Positions 1 to 10,554 of a stretch of 64,000 nt of DNA are shown in pieces. The notes below the pieces were generated by a model that was not told the DNA's origin, made no database searches, and saw nothing but the letters and a program-made list of their open reading frames with translations. Origin of the DNA: Erodium maritimum (taxonomy: Eukaryota > Streptophyta > Magnoliopsida > Geraniales > Geraniaceae); the NCBI GenBank assembly GCA_963921825.1, contig OY997594.1:28378956-28442955 (forward strand), given 5' to 3'. The stretch's first letter is position 1, and every line of letters begins with the position of its first letter. A program made the position numbers and the translations under genes.

Positions 1-835
1 CATACCCGACCCCTCGCTCTGGCACTATTAATACTGGAGCGGTAGTCAGACGAGTCTTCAATTCCGTGAACGCACGTTCACAATCCTCTGTCCACACAAA
101 CCCGACTCCCTTGCGCGTCAACAGAGTCATAGGCGCGGCTAGTCGCGCAAAGTCCTGGACAAATCGTCGATAATAGCCTGCCAACCCCAGAAAGCTGCGG
201 CTCTCCAAGACACTCTTGGGCCGCGCCCACTTCGAAACCGCGTCGATCTTCGCAGGATCGACCAGTATACCGTCACGGGATACAATGTGACCGAGGAATT
301 TCACCTCAGCGAGCCAAAACTCGCACTTCTCCAGGTTGGCATATAGCTGATGCGTGCGCAGCAGGGTCAGAACAGCCCTCAGATGTCCCTCATGTGCCGC
401 CTCGTTCTGCGAGTAGATCAAGATGTCGTCTACGAAGACCACCACAAACTGATCTAAGAACGGCCGGAATATACTGTCCATCAGATCCATGAATGTTGCA
501 GGTGCGTTCGTCAGTCCAAACGACATCACCAAGAACTCGTAATGCCCATAGCGTGTCCGGAATGTAGGTCGATCTTCGAGAAACAGGTTGACCCTCTCAA
601 CTGGTCGAACAAGTCATCAATCCTCGGCATCGGGTATCGGTTCTTCACCGTAACCCGGTTCAGCTTCCGGTAATCTATACATATCCGAAGCTCTCCACTC
701 TTCTTCTTCACGAAGAGTGCTGGTGCTCCCCACGGCGATACGCTCGGACGGATAAATCCCTTCTCCTGAAGCTCCTCGAGCTGACGCTTCAGCTCGGTCA
801 ACTCGGCCGGCGCAAACCTTTAAGGCGCCATCGAT
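1..835 (-). pseudogene. Tekay-like gypsy element A: reverse transcriptase / start of RNase H, broken, runs off left edge
   Basis: Reverse transcriptase of a Ty3/gypsy retrotransposon, which copies element RNA into DNA in cytoplasmic particles. The minus-strand translation shows the usual order: [23 protein letters not shown], then FVDDILIYS (catalytic Asp pair, about 425-445), [16 protein letters not shown] and the connection towards RNase H at the window edge. Compared with the copy at 35603-36811, about 52 bases are missing near position 566. This removes the RYYQLRV..VAKTAF segment and shifts the frame, so the gene is dead. It lies directly downstream of the protease of the same element. 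The family assignment comes from protein similarity to the copy with a chromodomain-like tail. The rest of RNase H and integrase should lie left of the window. Confidence 0.9.
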
Positions 836-1434
836 ATCGCTGTCGTTCCCGGTACCAGTTCAATCCCGAACTCCACCTCACGAACTGGTGGCAACCCGCT
901 CAACTCCTCAAGAAAGACCTCGGGAAACTCGCACACCACTCGCGGTAACTCTCGGCTCTGCACATCCGATACTTCCTCCACTGCGGACAATGCCGACAGG
1001 AGAACCCCGCTCTTACTACCCAGCACACACGACACCTTCGTGTTGCCTGCTGACACGGTCACTCGTCGCCTATAGCAGTCGATATTGGCTCGGAACTTCG
1101 CCAGCCAATCCATTCCCAAGATCATGTCAAAGGTCGTCATCCCCAACACGAGAAGGTCACTAGGGCAAGGACAGTCTGCGACTCTAATTTTGCAGGCACG
1201 ACAGACCCTAGTCAACAACACATCACACCCAACTGGGGTGTCCAGGCACAGGGGTGGACTCAACGGCTCTAGAATCAGCCCCAACCTCTCAGCACAACTC
1301 GACGAAATAAACGAGTGCGACACCCCAATATCAAATAAGAATAACGCCCACAAATGATACAATAAACACGTACCCTGAATGGTCTCACGGTAGGTAGTGG
1401 ATCCTGTGGCCCGAGAGTCGGTAACTGCGTACAC
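820..1434 (-). pseudogene. Tekay-like gypsy element A: aspartic protease region
   Basis: Retropepsin-like protease that would cut the Gag-Pol polyprotein. The frame is open for about 204 codons. The active-site motif reads D-I-G-V where the other copy in this window reads D-T-G-A (35218-35229). Changing the Thr and Ala next to the catalytic Asp would probably abolish activity. Further on, the conserved ILGMDWL motif and the linker leading into reverse transcriptase ([13 protein letters not shown]) are intact. It lies between the zinc-knuckle end of gag and the RT. Comparison with the copy at 35130-35890 shows that this element keeps the original uninterrupted order of the protease. Confidence 0.85.
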
Positions 1435-1458
1435 TCTTCCTTGCGACGCCTGCTGCCT

Positions 1459-1893
1459 CTAACCCGACGCACCGACTGCTGGATATCCAGACCTCTGCTG
1501 CTGTCTCGGAAGTGGAGCGCTCGTGGACGGCTGCGAGAACCTAGACGGCTGACTCTGATGCGGGCGACCCATGGGTGACTGCACTATATGCGACTGTTGC
1601 GGTCGATATGCTGACGTTGCCCCAATCGGCTCACGGCACCTCATAACAGTGTGCCCAAACCGGCCGCACCAGAAACACCTGAACTCTTCGGCCCTCGGCC
1701 CCGTGCCCTGGCCTGTCCGGCTGATCACTGGTAGCGCCGCAGGCCCTCCTCCCATCGGACACTCTCGATGCATATGGCCTGGCTGCCCACAGGTAAAGCA
1801 TATCGGCTCCCTCTCTGAAGCGACTGGCCCCACTGACGCCACCGACCCCATCTGTCTTTCTCCGCCTTGCTGAGCCTGTGGCCGAAAGAACCC
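1459..1893 (-). pseudogene. Tekay-like gypsy element A: gag C-terminal part with zinc knuckles
   Basis: Nucleocapsid part of Gag, which binds the element RNA. Two CCHC-type knuckles are readable: CFTCGQPGHMHREC and CFWCGRFGHTVMRC. The sequence between and after them is rich in Q, S and P, as usual for gag ends. The frame is cut at 1893, where a solo LTR of the same family is inserted. The upstream half of gag resumes at 4742. The 5 bases AACCC are present on both sides of the insertion (1889-1893 and 4742-4746). Confidence 0.88.
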
Positions 1894-4741
1894 TGTAATA
1901 ACCACTCCCGTTCAACGCCAGTCAAATCTGCGAAAAACGGGAAAATTTAAAATTTTTGGACAGACGCTTAAATGAACATAAATTTGACCCCGAGGGTCAT
2001 ACCTGACTTAAGTTGACCCCTATATCGACCAAAGTGAGTTTCGGGGGACTCAGGGCAACTTTCTGACCAATTTGGGAAATGTTGACTTTTCGTTGGAAAA
2101 GTCAACTGAGCGACGTTTTGGTCCATTCGAGGACCGTTTTGGATCCAAAATGCTTAGCCGTCGTAGCAGCGGTCTTAGTTGAGCCGTTTCCTTGTAGCCC
2201 GTGAAGTTTCGTAATTTCTTGGAAAAAGTGCCCGTTCGGGGCCCGAGAAGGCCGAATTTCGCGAATCTGACTGAAAATATCTAGGAGATATTTTCTAAAA
2301 AGGGTTGGGACCCACTTGCCACATGTCACCAATGTGGTGGTGTTAGGTTTATCAGACAAAACAAGACATGACTACTTGAGGGTTAGTTTGCATTTTAAGT
2401 ATTATTTTGTTACTTTTTAAGACAAAACAAAAGGGAAGCAAATAGGGGGGTTCGGCCATAAGGGTTGTTTTTGGAGTTTTGGAGAGAGAAAGTAGATAGA
2501 AGGAAGAGAGAAGAAGAGAGAAAAGAGAAGGAGAGTTGGGGTTTTGTCACTATTCACGAGCATCGAACCATGGGATCGTCTCAACGATAAAGGAATCGAG
2601 CTCACGTCGACGTTCTCTACGGTGAGCACCTAACCGATTTTCATTTTGTTAGGTTTGAAAATTAGGGTTTAGTTTGAAACTAGTGGTTCTTGGTGGTGTT
2701 GAGGTGTGGGGTTCGTTGGGGACGTTTTGGAGCGAGTTTGGAACGTCTTCCGGTGACCGGGAGCTCGGGGGAGCTCCGGCCACCATGTAGGGTAGCCGAC
2801 CGGCCGTGTGAGGTGGTTGGCCGGAGTTGGGTGGCTGGCCGGAGCTAGGACCAGCCACCACCATGGTGGGTCGGGCCTAAAAAGCCCTAGCCACCCACGG
2901 CCAAGTTTGACCGGTGGGGCCCACGTGCTCGGGTGCTCGGGTTTCGTGTTCGGGTGGTTTAGAACGTTCCCCAAGTAATTAATCTACATCCGGATCGAAA
3001 TTTGGAATTAAATTGTGGAAGTTGTAATTGACGGGTTTAGAAATTTGAAACGCTAATTAAATTATTCGGAAGTCGGAATTGGATTCCGTCGAGTGCATAA
3101 GAACCCTTGAATTATTCTAAGACCGTAGAAACGAAAACATGAATTTTTGGAGCCCCGGAAGGGCGTTTTCAAAACCCGGGCAGATTCACCATGTCGGGCG
3201 AATCGGGCCTTTCCGGGTTCAATATCGACAATGTCGAGTAATTGGGGAGTTTGGGAGTGATCGACATTGTCGGGATTACTTTTGGGCGTCAAGTTTATTA
3301 AAAATTAAGTTTATGCCTGCAAGCTTAAAGGCGTTTAAAATTGTGTTCTTGTTAGATCGTGCCGCTGACAGAGGAAAGGGAAAGCTAGGCGAGTGACCGA
3401 GATCACGCCAGAGCTTAATTGTGCGCTTTTGGAGAAAGCATACGAGGTAGGGAAAAGTAGCCGGATCTCGGCCCTGACTAGGGAAAGTTAACAGTAGAAA
3501 TGCATGTGACACTGGGGTGTCGTGGGTTGAGTAAGTTTATCGAATATTAGGAAGGCAGGTGACACCGGGTAGTGTCGTATGATACGGGAACGTAGAGAAC
3601 ATTAGAAATGCATGTGACACTTAGTAGTGTCGTAGGAGCAGTGAACTTATCGATATTAGAATTACTGGAGGCATATGACCATGCCCGGAGGTTGATTGTG
3701 AGTCTGTTGATATTAGAACTGCTGGAGGCATATGACCATGCCCGGAGGTTGATTGTGAGTCTGTTGATATTAGAACTGCTGGAGGCATGAGTTATGCCCT
3801 GAGGTTGATTGTGTAGTTGTGTCTTTGGTGGCCATGAGAGCCCGTAGTTTACTGTTTGTGTTTGGTGGCCATGAGAGCCCGTGCTTTACTGCTGTGTCTT
3901 GGGTGGCCGTGAGAGCCCGTGTTTTACCGTTGGAGTCTTGGGTGGCCATGAGTGCCCGTGGGGTTGTTGAGCCCGTGAGTTACTGTTGGTGTGTCTTGGG
4001 AGGCCGTGAATGCCCGTGGGGTTGTTGAGTCCGTGTTTTACTGTTGGTGTCTTGGGTGGCCATGAGTGCCTGTGGAGTGTTGAACCTGTGTTGTTGCTGT
4101 TTGTTGAACTTTTCTTGTGATTGTGATTGAGGTTACCTGAGGTTGGAGACCCGACTTTGTGTCGGGGAAGTTGCGTGAGGTGTGGCTAGCCACCGACTGA
4201 GATTGGGGGTAGGGGAAAGGTTGTGGGCTAGCCTCCCGACAGGGATCGGGAGAAGGTGCGCGTGGGTGTGGCTAGCCTCCCGACTGAGATCAGGGGTAGG
4301 GGAGAGGTTGTGGGCTAGCCTCCCGACTAAGATCGGGAGAAGTTGCGCGACAGGTCGACCGCCTGACCTGACAGGGATCGGTAAAGGGCGAGAGCGAGAG
4401 AGAGAGAGGAGGTTAATGAGCAGCTGGCGTGCGATCCTTTGTGATATTGTTTGGTGTGCGATCCTTTGTGATCTTGGGTGTTGCGTGGTTGTCTGTCGTG
4501 TCTTTGGAGGAGGTCGTCAATTGCGGTGTCGGGTCTACATTACGTGTCCGAGTTTACTTTTGAGTCTAGTGACGTATACCTTGCTTTTTGTCCGCTTGTG
4601 GGACGTACTTTTGAGTTGTAAATAACTATTTTGTGTAACTAAATGGTGATTTTAAAGTGTTTTATTTAAAATGTCTGAAAGTTTTTATTGTTTTAAACGT
4701 TCGCGTTCCGAGTTCGGTTTTACTGAAATTGGGGCGTGACA
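1894..4741 (+). mobile_element. Solo LTR B, Tekay-like family, inserted in gag of element A
   Basis: A 2,848-bp sequence beginning TGTAATAACC and ending GGGGCGTGACA, without internal region. It matches end to end the LTRs at 38713-41399 and 59968-62777. The perfect 5-bp target duplication AACCC (1889-1893, 4742-4746) shows that it inserted as an element that later lost its interior by LTR-LTR recombination. Inside are a purine-rich tract (about 2480-2535), a splice-donor-like site (GGTGAG at 2621), gene-like GC-rich DNA, short tandem repeats (3650-3790, and about 55-60-bp units at 3820-4090) and a 3' AT-rich end. Unlike most copies it lacks the hairpin/acceptor block near the 3' end (about 4530-4560). 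Confidence 0.95.
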
Positions 4742-5696
4742 AACCCCGTTGTCCTCTGTCTCCTCGGATCTCGGGACTCGGACGGCCCCGCAACATTGGT
4801 CGGCCGCTGTCGAACCTCGTGGGTCCTCGCTGCCTCTCGGAGACCCTGCTCCAATGTCGCTGCAGTGTGTACAAGCTCTGAGTACTCCCGCAACCTCAGG
4901 GAGAGAACTCGATCCCGAATCACCGGTCTCAGCCCCGCCTTGAACCGCCGGAAACGGTTCAGCTCTGTCGCCACCATTTCTGGTGCGAATCGGGTCAGGG
5001 CCGTGAATCTGGCCTCATACTCTGCCACTGACGCCCCGTCATGTTGCAGTTCCAGGAACTGCCGATGTCGGTCCATCCTGGTCGACTCGGGGAAGTACTG
5101 CGCCAGAAAGACCGTCTGGAAGATACCGTAGTCGTGCTCGACTCTGTCCCGCACACGCCCCCACCAGTGGTAGGCGCTGTCCTTCAGCTGATGAGCTGCA
5201 AAGGACACTCTGTTGCAACCATCCTCGATGCCTGAAGTGTCCAGGTCCGAGTGACCTGCTCCAGCCATCTCTCGGCTAGGTCGGGGTTCGGCTCCCCGAA
5301 AAATATGGGTATGCCCAGCTTCAGGAAGTCCAGCAGTGTTCGGGTCGTATGGCCTTCGGCCTGAATGGGCCTCGCTAGAACGACTGCTATCTCCGGAGCT
5401 GGCGATGCAGACTCTTTACTGGCGATGATCGCCACCAAACTCTGCACCGTCCTGGTTAGCTCGTCTAGAGCGGTCGTAGTGTGAGGGTCTGCGACCGGCG
5501 GGACGCTGGGCGTGCCCGCAGATGGTCCCACGTCGCTCCTCCTATCCTCTCCGACAGGAGTACCCTGGGCTTCCGCGAACTCAGCGGGTTCGACGGTGGG
5601 CATCCGTCCTGGTGCCCCTACTGACCGTCCCCTCCTGCCACGCGTGGGCGCCCGTCCCTGTGTCACGGCTGATCGTCCTCGCCTGCCACGAGCCAT
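4742..5696 (-). pseudogene. Tekay-like gypsy element A: gag N-terminal and central part
   Basis: Structural Gag protein of the minus-strand element. The likely start is the Met at 5696 (MARGRRGRSAV...). A basic, Arg/Gly-rich N-terminus is followed by a Pro/Ala-rich linker and then the retrotransposon gag core: FFGEPNPDLAERWLEQ, then DSAYHWWGRVRD, FLAQYFPES, FLELQHDGASVAEYEARF and LRPVIRDRVL. A one-base frameshift lies between about 5235 and 5268, where the translation moves from one frame to another within the core. The left end is cut by solo LTR B. Gag cores of this type are typical of plant chromoviruses. Confidence 0.88.
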
Positions 5697-6704
5697 GTGG
5701 TCGGTATCCTCTGCACGGATACACGCAAACGTTTAGTTTGCGAACTTATATAACGACGACATGCTCAAATACACTAGCGTTCACACGGTCTACGTCTACT
5801 CTAGCGTAGTCGTTATTAAAATGCCACACTGCTCACGTCATTCATACCTCAATTACTAGAACACGTAAGAGAAACCTCAAATAAACCGCACAAACGTGCA
5901 CCAAGTCACGCAACAACAACACGAAAACTGCGTAATCAAGACAGTGGAAAAGACAGGGATCACGGATCCGTGACAGACCCCGTCACGGTTGGAGTCACGG
6001 AGCCGTGACGAAGGCCCTAAAATTGCCAAAACGCGTTGCTCCGTCACGTATCCGTGACAGGGTCCGTGACACTCGCGCATGCCTGTTTTCCAACATCGTT
6101 TCAAACTTGGTCCTTACCCCCTTTTAACCCTAAAAATAGCCTTAAACGACACACACGCTCGACCACCAAATTAACAAACACACGCACAACGACTCACAGA
6201 CAATTTCAAGTCACCCAACCTCAATCATAAGCCGACAAGGCCAACCAACAACAACACACGCCAACCGGGCCAACCAAAATCAAACCAAGCCCACCGGGCC
6301 AACCAAAATCAAAACACGCCCACAGGGCCAACCAAGTTCAAAACACTTTCTCCTTTTCATTACAAAACCTCATTTCTTGACATCCCATAGTTACAACCCG
6401 GTCCAAGCGTCCCCGAACTACGTTGTACCCACTTGGTGTCAACACCGTCACGTTCGACTACAGGAGCGCTCCTGAGTCGAGTCGCGACAGCTTAAAAACG
6501 TTTCACGCTGTAACACACAATCAGTATGCTAGTAATAAAATACTGCATATATAGACAATCACAAACAGGACTCAAGTCATTACGGGTCTACACACGGTTT
6601 CCGACTTGCGCAACCAACGCACGACGAGACTTTTAATGACTCGACTCTCCCCACCTAATTGACGTACAGTCCGAGGTGTGAAACATCTAGCTCTGATACC
6701 AAGC
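5697..6704 (-). other. 5' leader and primer-binding site of element A, with palindromic TCACGG repeats
   Basis: Non-coding leader between LTR and gag on the minus strand. Next to the LTR the minus strand reads TGGTATCAGAGCTA (about 6688-6701), which matches the initiator-Met tRNA primer-binding site used by many plant LTR elements. At 5960-6075 there is a cluster of near-palindromes such as TCACGGATCCGTGA. At 6240-6350 there is a short tandem repeat (GGCCAACCAAAATCAAA units), with counterparts in the leader of the full-length element at 34275-34420. No protein-coding frame is supported. Confidence 0.75.
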
Positions 6705-9084
6705 TGTCACGCCCCAAATTCAGTAGAACCGAACCCGGAACGCGAACGGTAAAACAATAAAACCATTTTCAAACCTTTTAAATAAATCGCTTAAAATCAC
6801 CATTTAGTTAATCAAAATAATAATTTACAACTCAAAAGTACGTCCCAACAAGCGGACAAAAGACAAGGCGTCCGTCGCTAAACTCAAAAGGAAACCTGGA
6901 CTCCCGCTCCCAGCTCTTCAAGCTTCGAGAGCTCACCTAGTCCGTCCCGCGGCCAGTACCTGTAGGAAAAGCAGCTAGGGGTGAGCGTCCGCTCACCACC
7001 ACGGATACTAGACTGACTACGGCATACTAGCAGACAATGACAGAAACACCAACAACAAACCCAACACCGGGGACTACTATCCCCAACTCAGTTAACCCGA
7101 CTGACACACAACTATTACTTTCCCCAACCGACTCAACACTCGGACACGTAATATAGACCCAACCCAGTGGTTACGACTTCCACCAAAGACTCAAAAGATA
7201 ACCACACAACACACAAGATCACAACGAATCGCACACCAAACAAGATCGCAAAGGATCGCACTCCAGCTGCTCAGTGCCGGTTGCTAACCGGCTGGGCTCG
7301 AGCCTGCCCACGCAACTTCCCCGATCCCTGTCGGGTCAGGCGGTCGACCAGTCGCACTTTTCCCGCCACGCAGTCGGATCAGGCGGCCGACCTGTCGCAC
7401 TTTTCCCGACACGCAGTCGGATCAGGCGGTCGACCTGTCACTTCCAACCTCAGGCAACCACAACCCCAATCACAAGAAAAGTTCAACAAACAGTAACAAC
7501 ACAGGTTTAGCACTCCACAGGCACTCATGGCCACCCAAGACGCCAACTAGTAAAACACGGGCTCAACAACCCCACGAGCCCTCATGGCCACCCAAGACAC
7601 ACCAATAGTAAAGACACAGGCTCAACAACCCCACGGGCACTCATGGCCACCCAAGACACACCAACAGTAAAATACGGGCTCAACGACCTCACGAGCACTC
7701 ATGGCCACCCAAGACACACCAACAGTAAAATACGGGTTTAACAACCCTCACGGGTACTCATGGCCACCCAAGACACACCAACAGTAAAATGCGGGTTTAA
7801 CAACCCCACGGGCACTCATGGCCACACAAGACACACCAACAGTAAAATACGGGTATAACAACTCCACGGGCACTCATGGCCACCCAAGACACAAACTAAA
7901 CAATCAACCTCCGGGCATAATCAAATGCCTCCAGTAATTCTAATATCGATAAGTTCATTGCTCCTACGACACTACTAAGTGTCACATGCATTTCTATTGT
8001 TCGACACGTTCCCGTATCATACGACACCACCCGGTGTCGCCTGCCTTTCTATTGTTCGATAAACTTACTTAACCCACGACACCCAAGTGTCACATGCATT
8101 TCTACTGTTAACTTTCCCTAGTCAGGGCCGAGATGCGGCTACTTTTCCCTACCTCGTACGCTTTCCAAAAGCTCACAACCAAGCTCCGGCGTGATCACGA
8201 TCACTCGCCTAGCTTTCCCTTTCCTCTGTCGGTGGCACGATCTAATAAGAACACAATTCAAAATACTTTTAAGTTCGCAGACATAAACTGAATTTTAATA
8301 TACTTGACGCCCAAATGTAACCCCGGCAATGTCAATCACTCCCAAACTTCCCAATTACTCGACATTGTCGATAATGGACCCGGAAAGACCCGATTCGCCC
8401 GGCCCGGCGAATCTGCCCGGGTTTTGAAAACGCCCTTCCGGGTCTCCGAAAATTCCCGTTTTCGTTTCTACGGTCTTAAAATAACTCAAGGGTTCCAACG
8501 CAATTGACGGAATCGATTTCCGATTTCCGAGCAATTTAATTCGCGTTTAAAGTTTCTAAACCCGTCATTTACAACTTTTACAATTTAATTCCAAAATTCG
8601 TTCCGGGTGTGGATTAACGACTTGGGGATCGTCCTAAACCACCCGAACACGAAAACCCGATACCCGAGCATGTGGACCCCACCCTGCCATCCTTGGCCAT
8701 GGTGGCTTGTGCCGGTTTTGGGCTGGTCCACCATGGTGGTGGCCGGTCCTAGCTTCGGCCAGCCACCACCGGTCCGGCCAGCCACCATACACGGTGGCCG
8801 GAGCTCCCCCGAGCTTCCGGTCACCAGAAAACGTTCAATCTTCGCTCCAAAACGTCTCCAACGAACCCCACACTTCAACTCATCTATAAATTACTAGTTT
8901 TAACCCAAACCCTAAACTTAACAAAACGAAAAACGGATAGTTGCTCACCGTAGGGAATGACGGTGGGAGCTCGATTCCTTGATCAGTGAGACGATCCACC
9001 GGTTTGATCGTCGGGAAAAATGGCAAAACCCTAGAACCCCTTCTCTTTTTCTCTCCTTTTCACCTTCTCCTTCTATCTCTAGGA
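6705..9084 (-). mobile_element. 5' LTR of element A (3' portion only, joined to a different LTR type)
   Basis: The minus-strand sequence starting at 6705 (plus-strand TGTCACGCCCC) matches the Tekay-like LTR from its 3' end inwards: GC-rich 3' part, acceptor-like site (G at 6960), perfect hairpin GGTGAGCG..CGCTCACC (6980-6997), tandem repeats, and the donor-like ACG|GTGAG (8947-8950). Similarity to the copy at 59968-62777 stops near 9084, in the purine-rich tract. About 500 bp of the LTR's 5' end are missing, replaced by an unrelated but similarly organised sequence. Whether this is a truncation by insertion or a recombinant LTR cannot be settled from the window. Confidence 0.8.
7520..7905. 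repeat. Tandem repeat inside LTR, about 57-60 bp x 7
   Basis: Seven consecutive units each contain ACTCATGGCCACCCAAGACA followed by CACCAACAGTAAAATACGGG and a CAACAACCCCACGG-like segment. Units start near 7524, 7580, 7637, 7697, 7757, 7814 and 7872. The same repeat, in varying copy number, is present in the other LTRs (3820-4090, 47715-48130, 61665-61920), so it is an inherent variable part of this LTR family. Confidence 0.85.
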
Positions 9085-9663
9085 ACTACTCACCAAGTAA
9101 GCATGTACAAACAGTAAATAAAAAAAACAGGGGTGAGCTTACGCTCAGTAGGAAAAATAATAAATAAAAGCAACCTCCTCTTTGGTAATAAAACTGAATC
9201 AACAATAAATAGTCATAAATTACGATTAATACGATCAACCAACTAGATGCTATGAAATAGAGAACGATAAGAATTTCAATGATTTAGTAACACAGTGATT
9301 AAAGAAGATTAAGGAAATGCGATATAGTCTAATAAAACAACAAAGGAGAGCAAGTATAAGCATCACGTCGATAACTCAAACCACCACACTCCGATCCACA
9401 ATTAGACCTGGTGTCATTTCGGATACAATACTCCGACCCACAATTGGTCCTTGTGTCATGTTGGATTTCTCCTCGGCCAGAGGAGACACATGCGTCGGGG
9501 ATACCGGAAACATCCCTGAAGAGACACATATCATCGGGATTCCCGGAAATGTCCCGAAAGGACCATGGATCATTGGGGCGAAACAGGATAATCTTCCGGG
9601 AATGCTCCCGCAGGACGCATACACCCGGGGTGAAGCAACAAGTAACCATAACCATCCCCGCAT

Positions 9664-10015
9664 GGTAAACAATCTCTCGGCTATGATACTACCCCACACC
9701 GGCTTACCCCCTCGGTGTAGGTACCATACCAGACCACAAGTAACCATCCCCGCAGGGTAAACAATCTCTCGGCAATGATACTACCCCACACCGGCTTACC
9801 CCCTCGGTGTGGGTACCATACCGGACCACAAGTAACTATCCCCGCAGGGTAAACAATCTCTCGGCTATGATACTACCCCACACCGGCTTACCCCCTCGGT
9901 GTGGGTACCATACTGGACCACAAGTAACTATCCCTGCAGGGTAAACAATCTCTCGGCTATGATACTACCCCACACCGGCTTACCCCCTCGGTGTAGGTAC
10001 CATATCGGATCACAA
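9664..10015. repeat. 92-bp tandem repeat, four copies
   Basis: Units start at 9664, 9756, 9848 and 9940 (GGTAAACAATCTCTCGGCTA ... ACCCCACACCGGCTTACC). Spacing is exactly 92 bp and copies differ at only a few positions, so the array expanded recently or is kept homogeneous. It is part of the second LTR-type sequence. Confidence 0.9.
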
Positions 10016-10554
10016 CTCCTCTTAGATCACACACAAGAGCGTAACATACTAAACACTCGTAGAACAACCAAGGTTCAACAATCCACAATCGTACCACAAC
10101 ACGTCACGAAGAATTCATATAAACAGTTACACTTCCCGACATACTTACCAACCACGATCCATTGGTCTATCACCCACCCGATCATACCACTTGGCACAAT
10201 CAATTACACTCAAACATTCATTCAAGCATTCATTCAGGCATTCATTCAATCATTCATTCAATCAATCATTCAAACATTCATTCACAATTCATATCTCAAG
10301 CATCATAATTTATCTAGTTTAGTTTGAATCTTATCTTAATCTAGAGAATAAGCAAGCACAACATGTGAGGCAATCACAACCAATCCTATTGCTCGTCATG
10401 GCCATTCTACTAGCACGGCAATTTCCCAAGTATTGAAATCGATTAAACTAGTGAATCACATCCTACATGCATACTAGACTCGGCCGGTTATTATTGTAAC
10501 TGAAAAACGATTATTCTAGTGAATCACATCCTATATGAAAACTATGACCTTTCC

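Noticed and set aside
2660-2670. TTAGGGTTTAG words resembling plant telomere repeat
   Set aside because: Single short occurrences at the same place in each LTR copy; not tandem.
7520-7905. Repeat with open frames on both strands
   Set aside because: Frames follow from the tandem repeat unit inside the LTR; the same repeats in other LTR copies have different frames and copy number.
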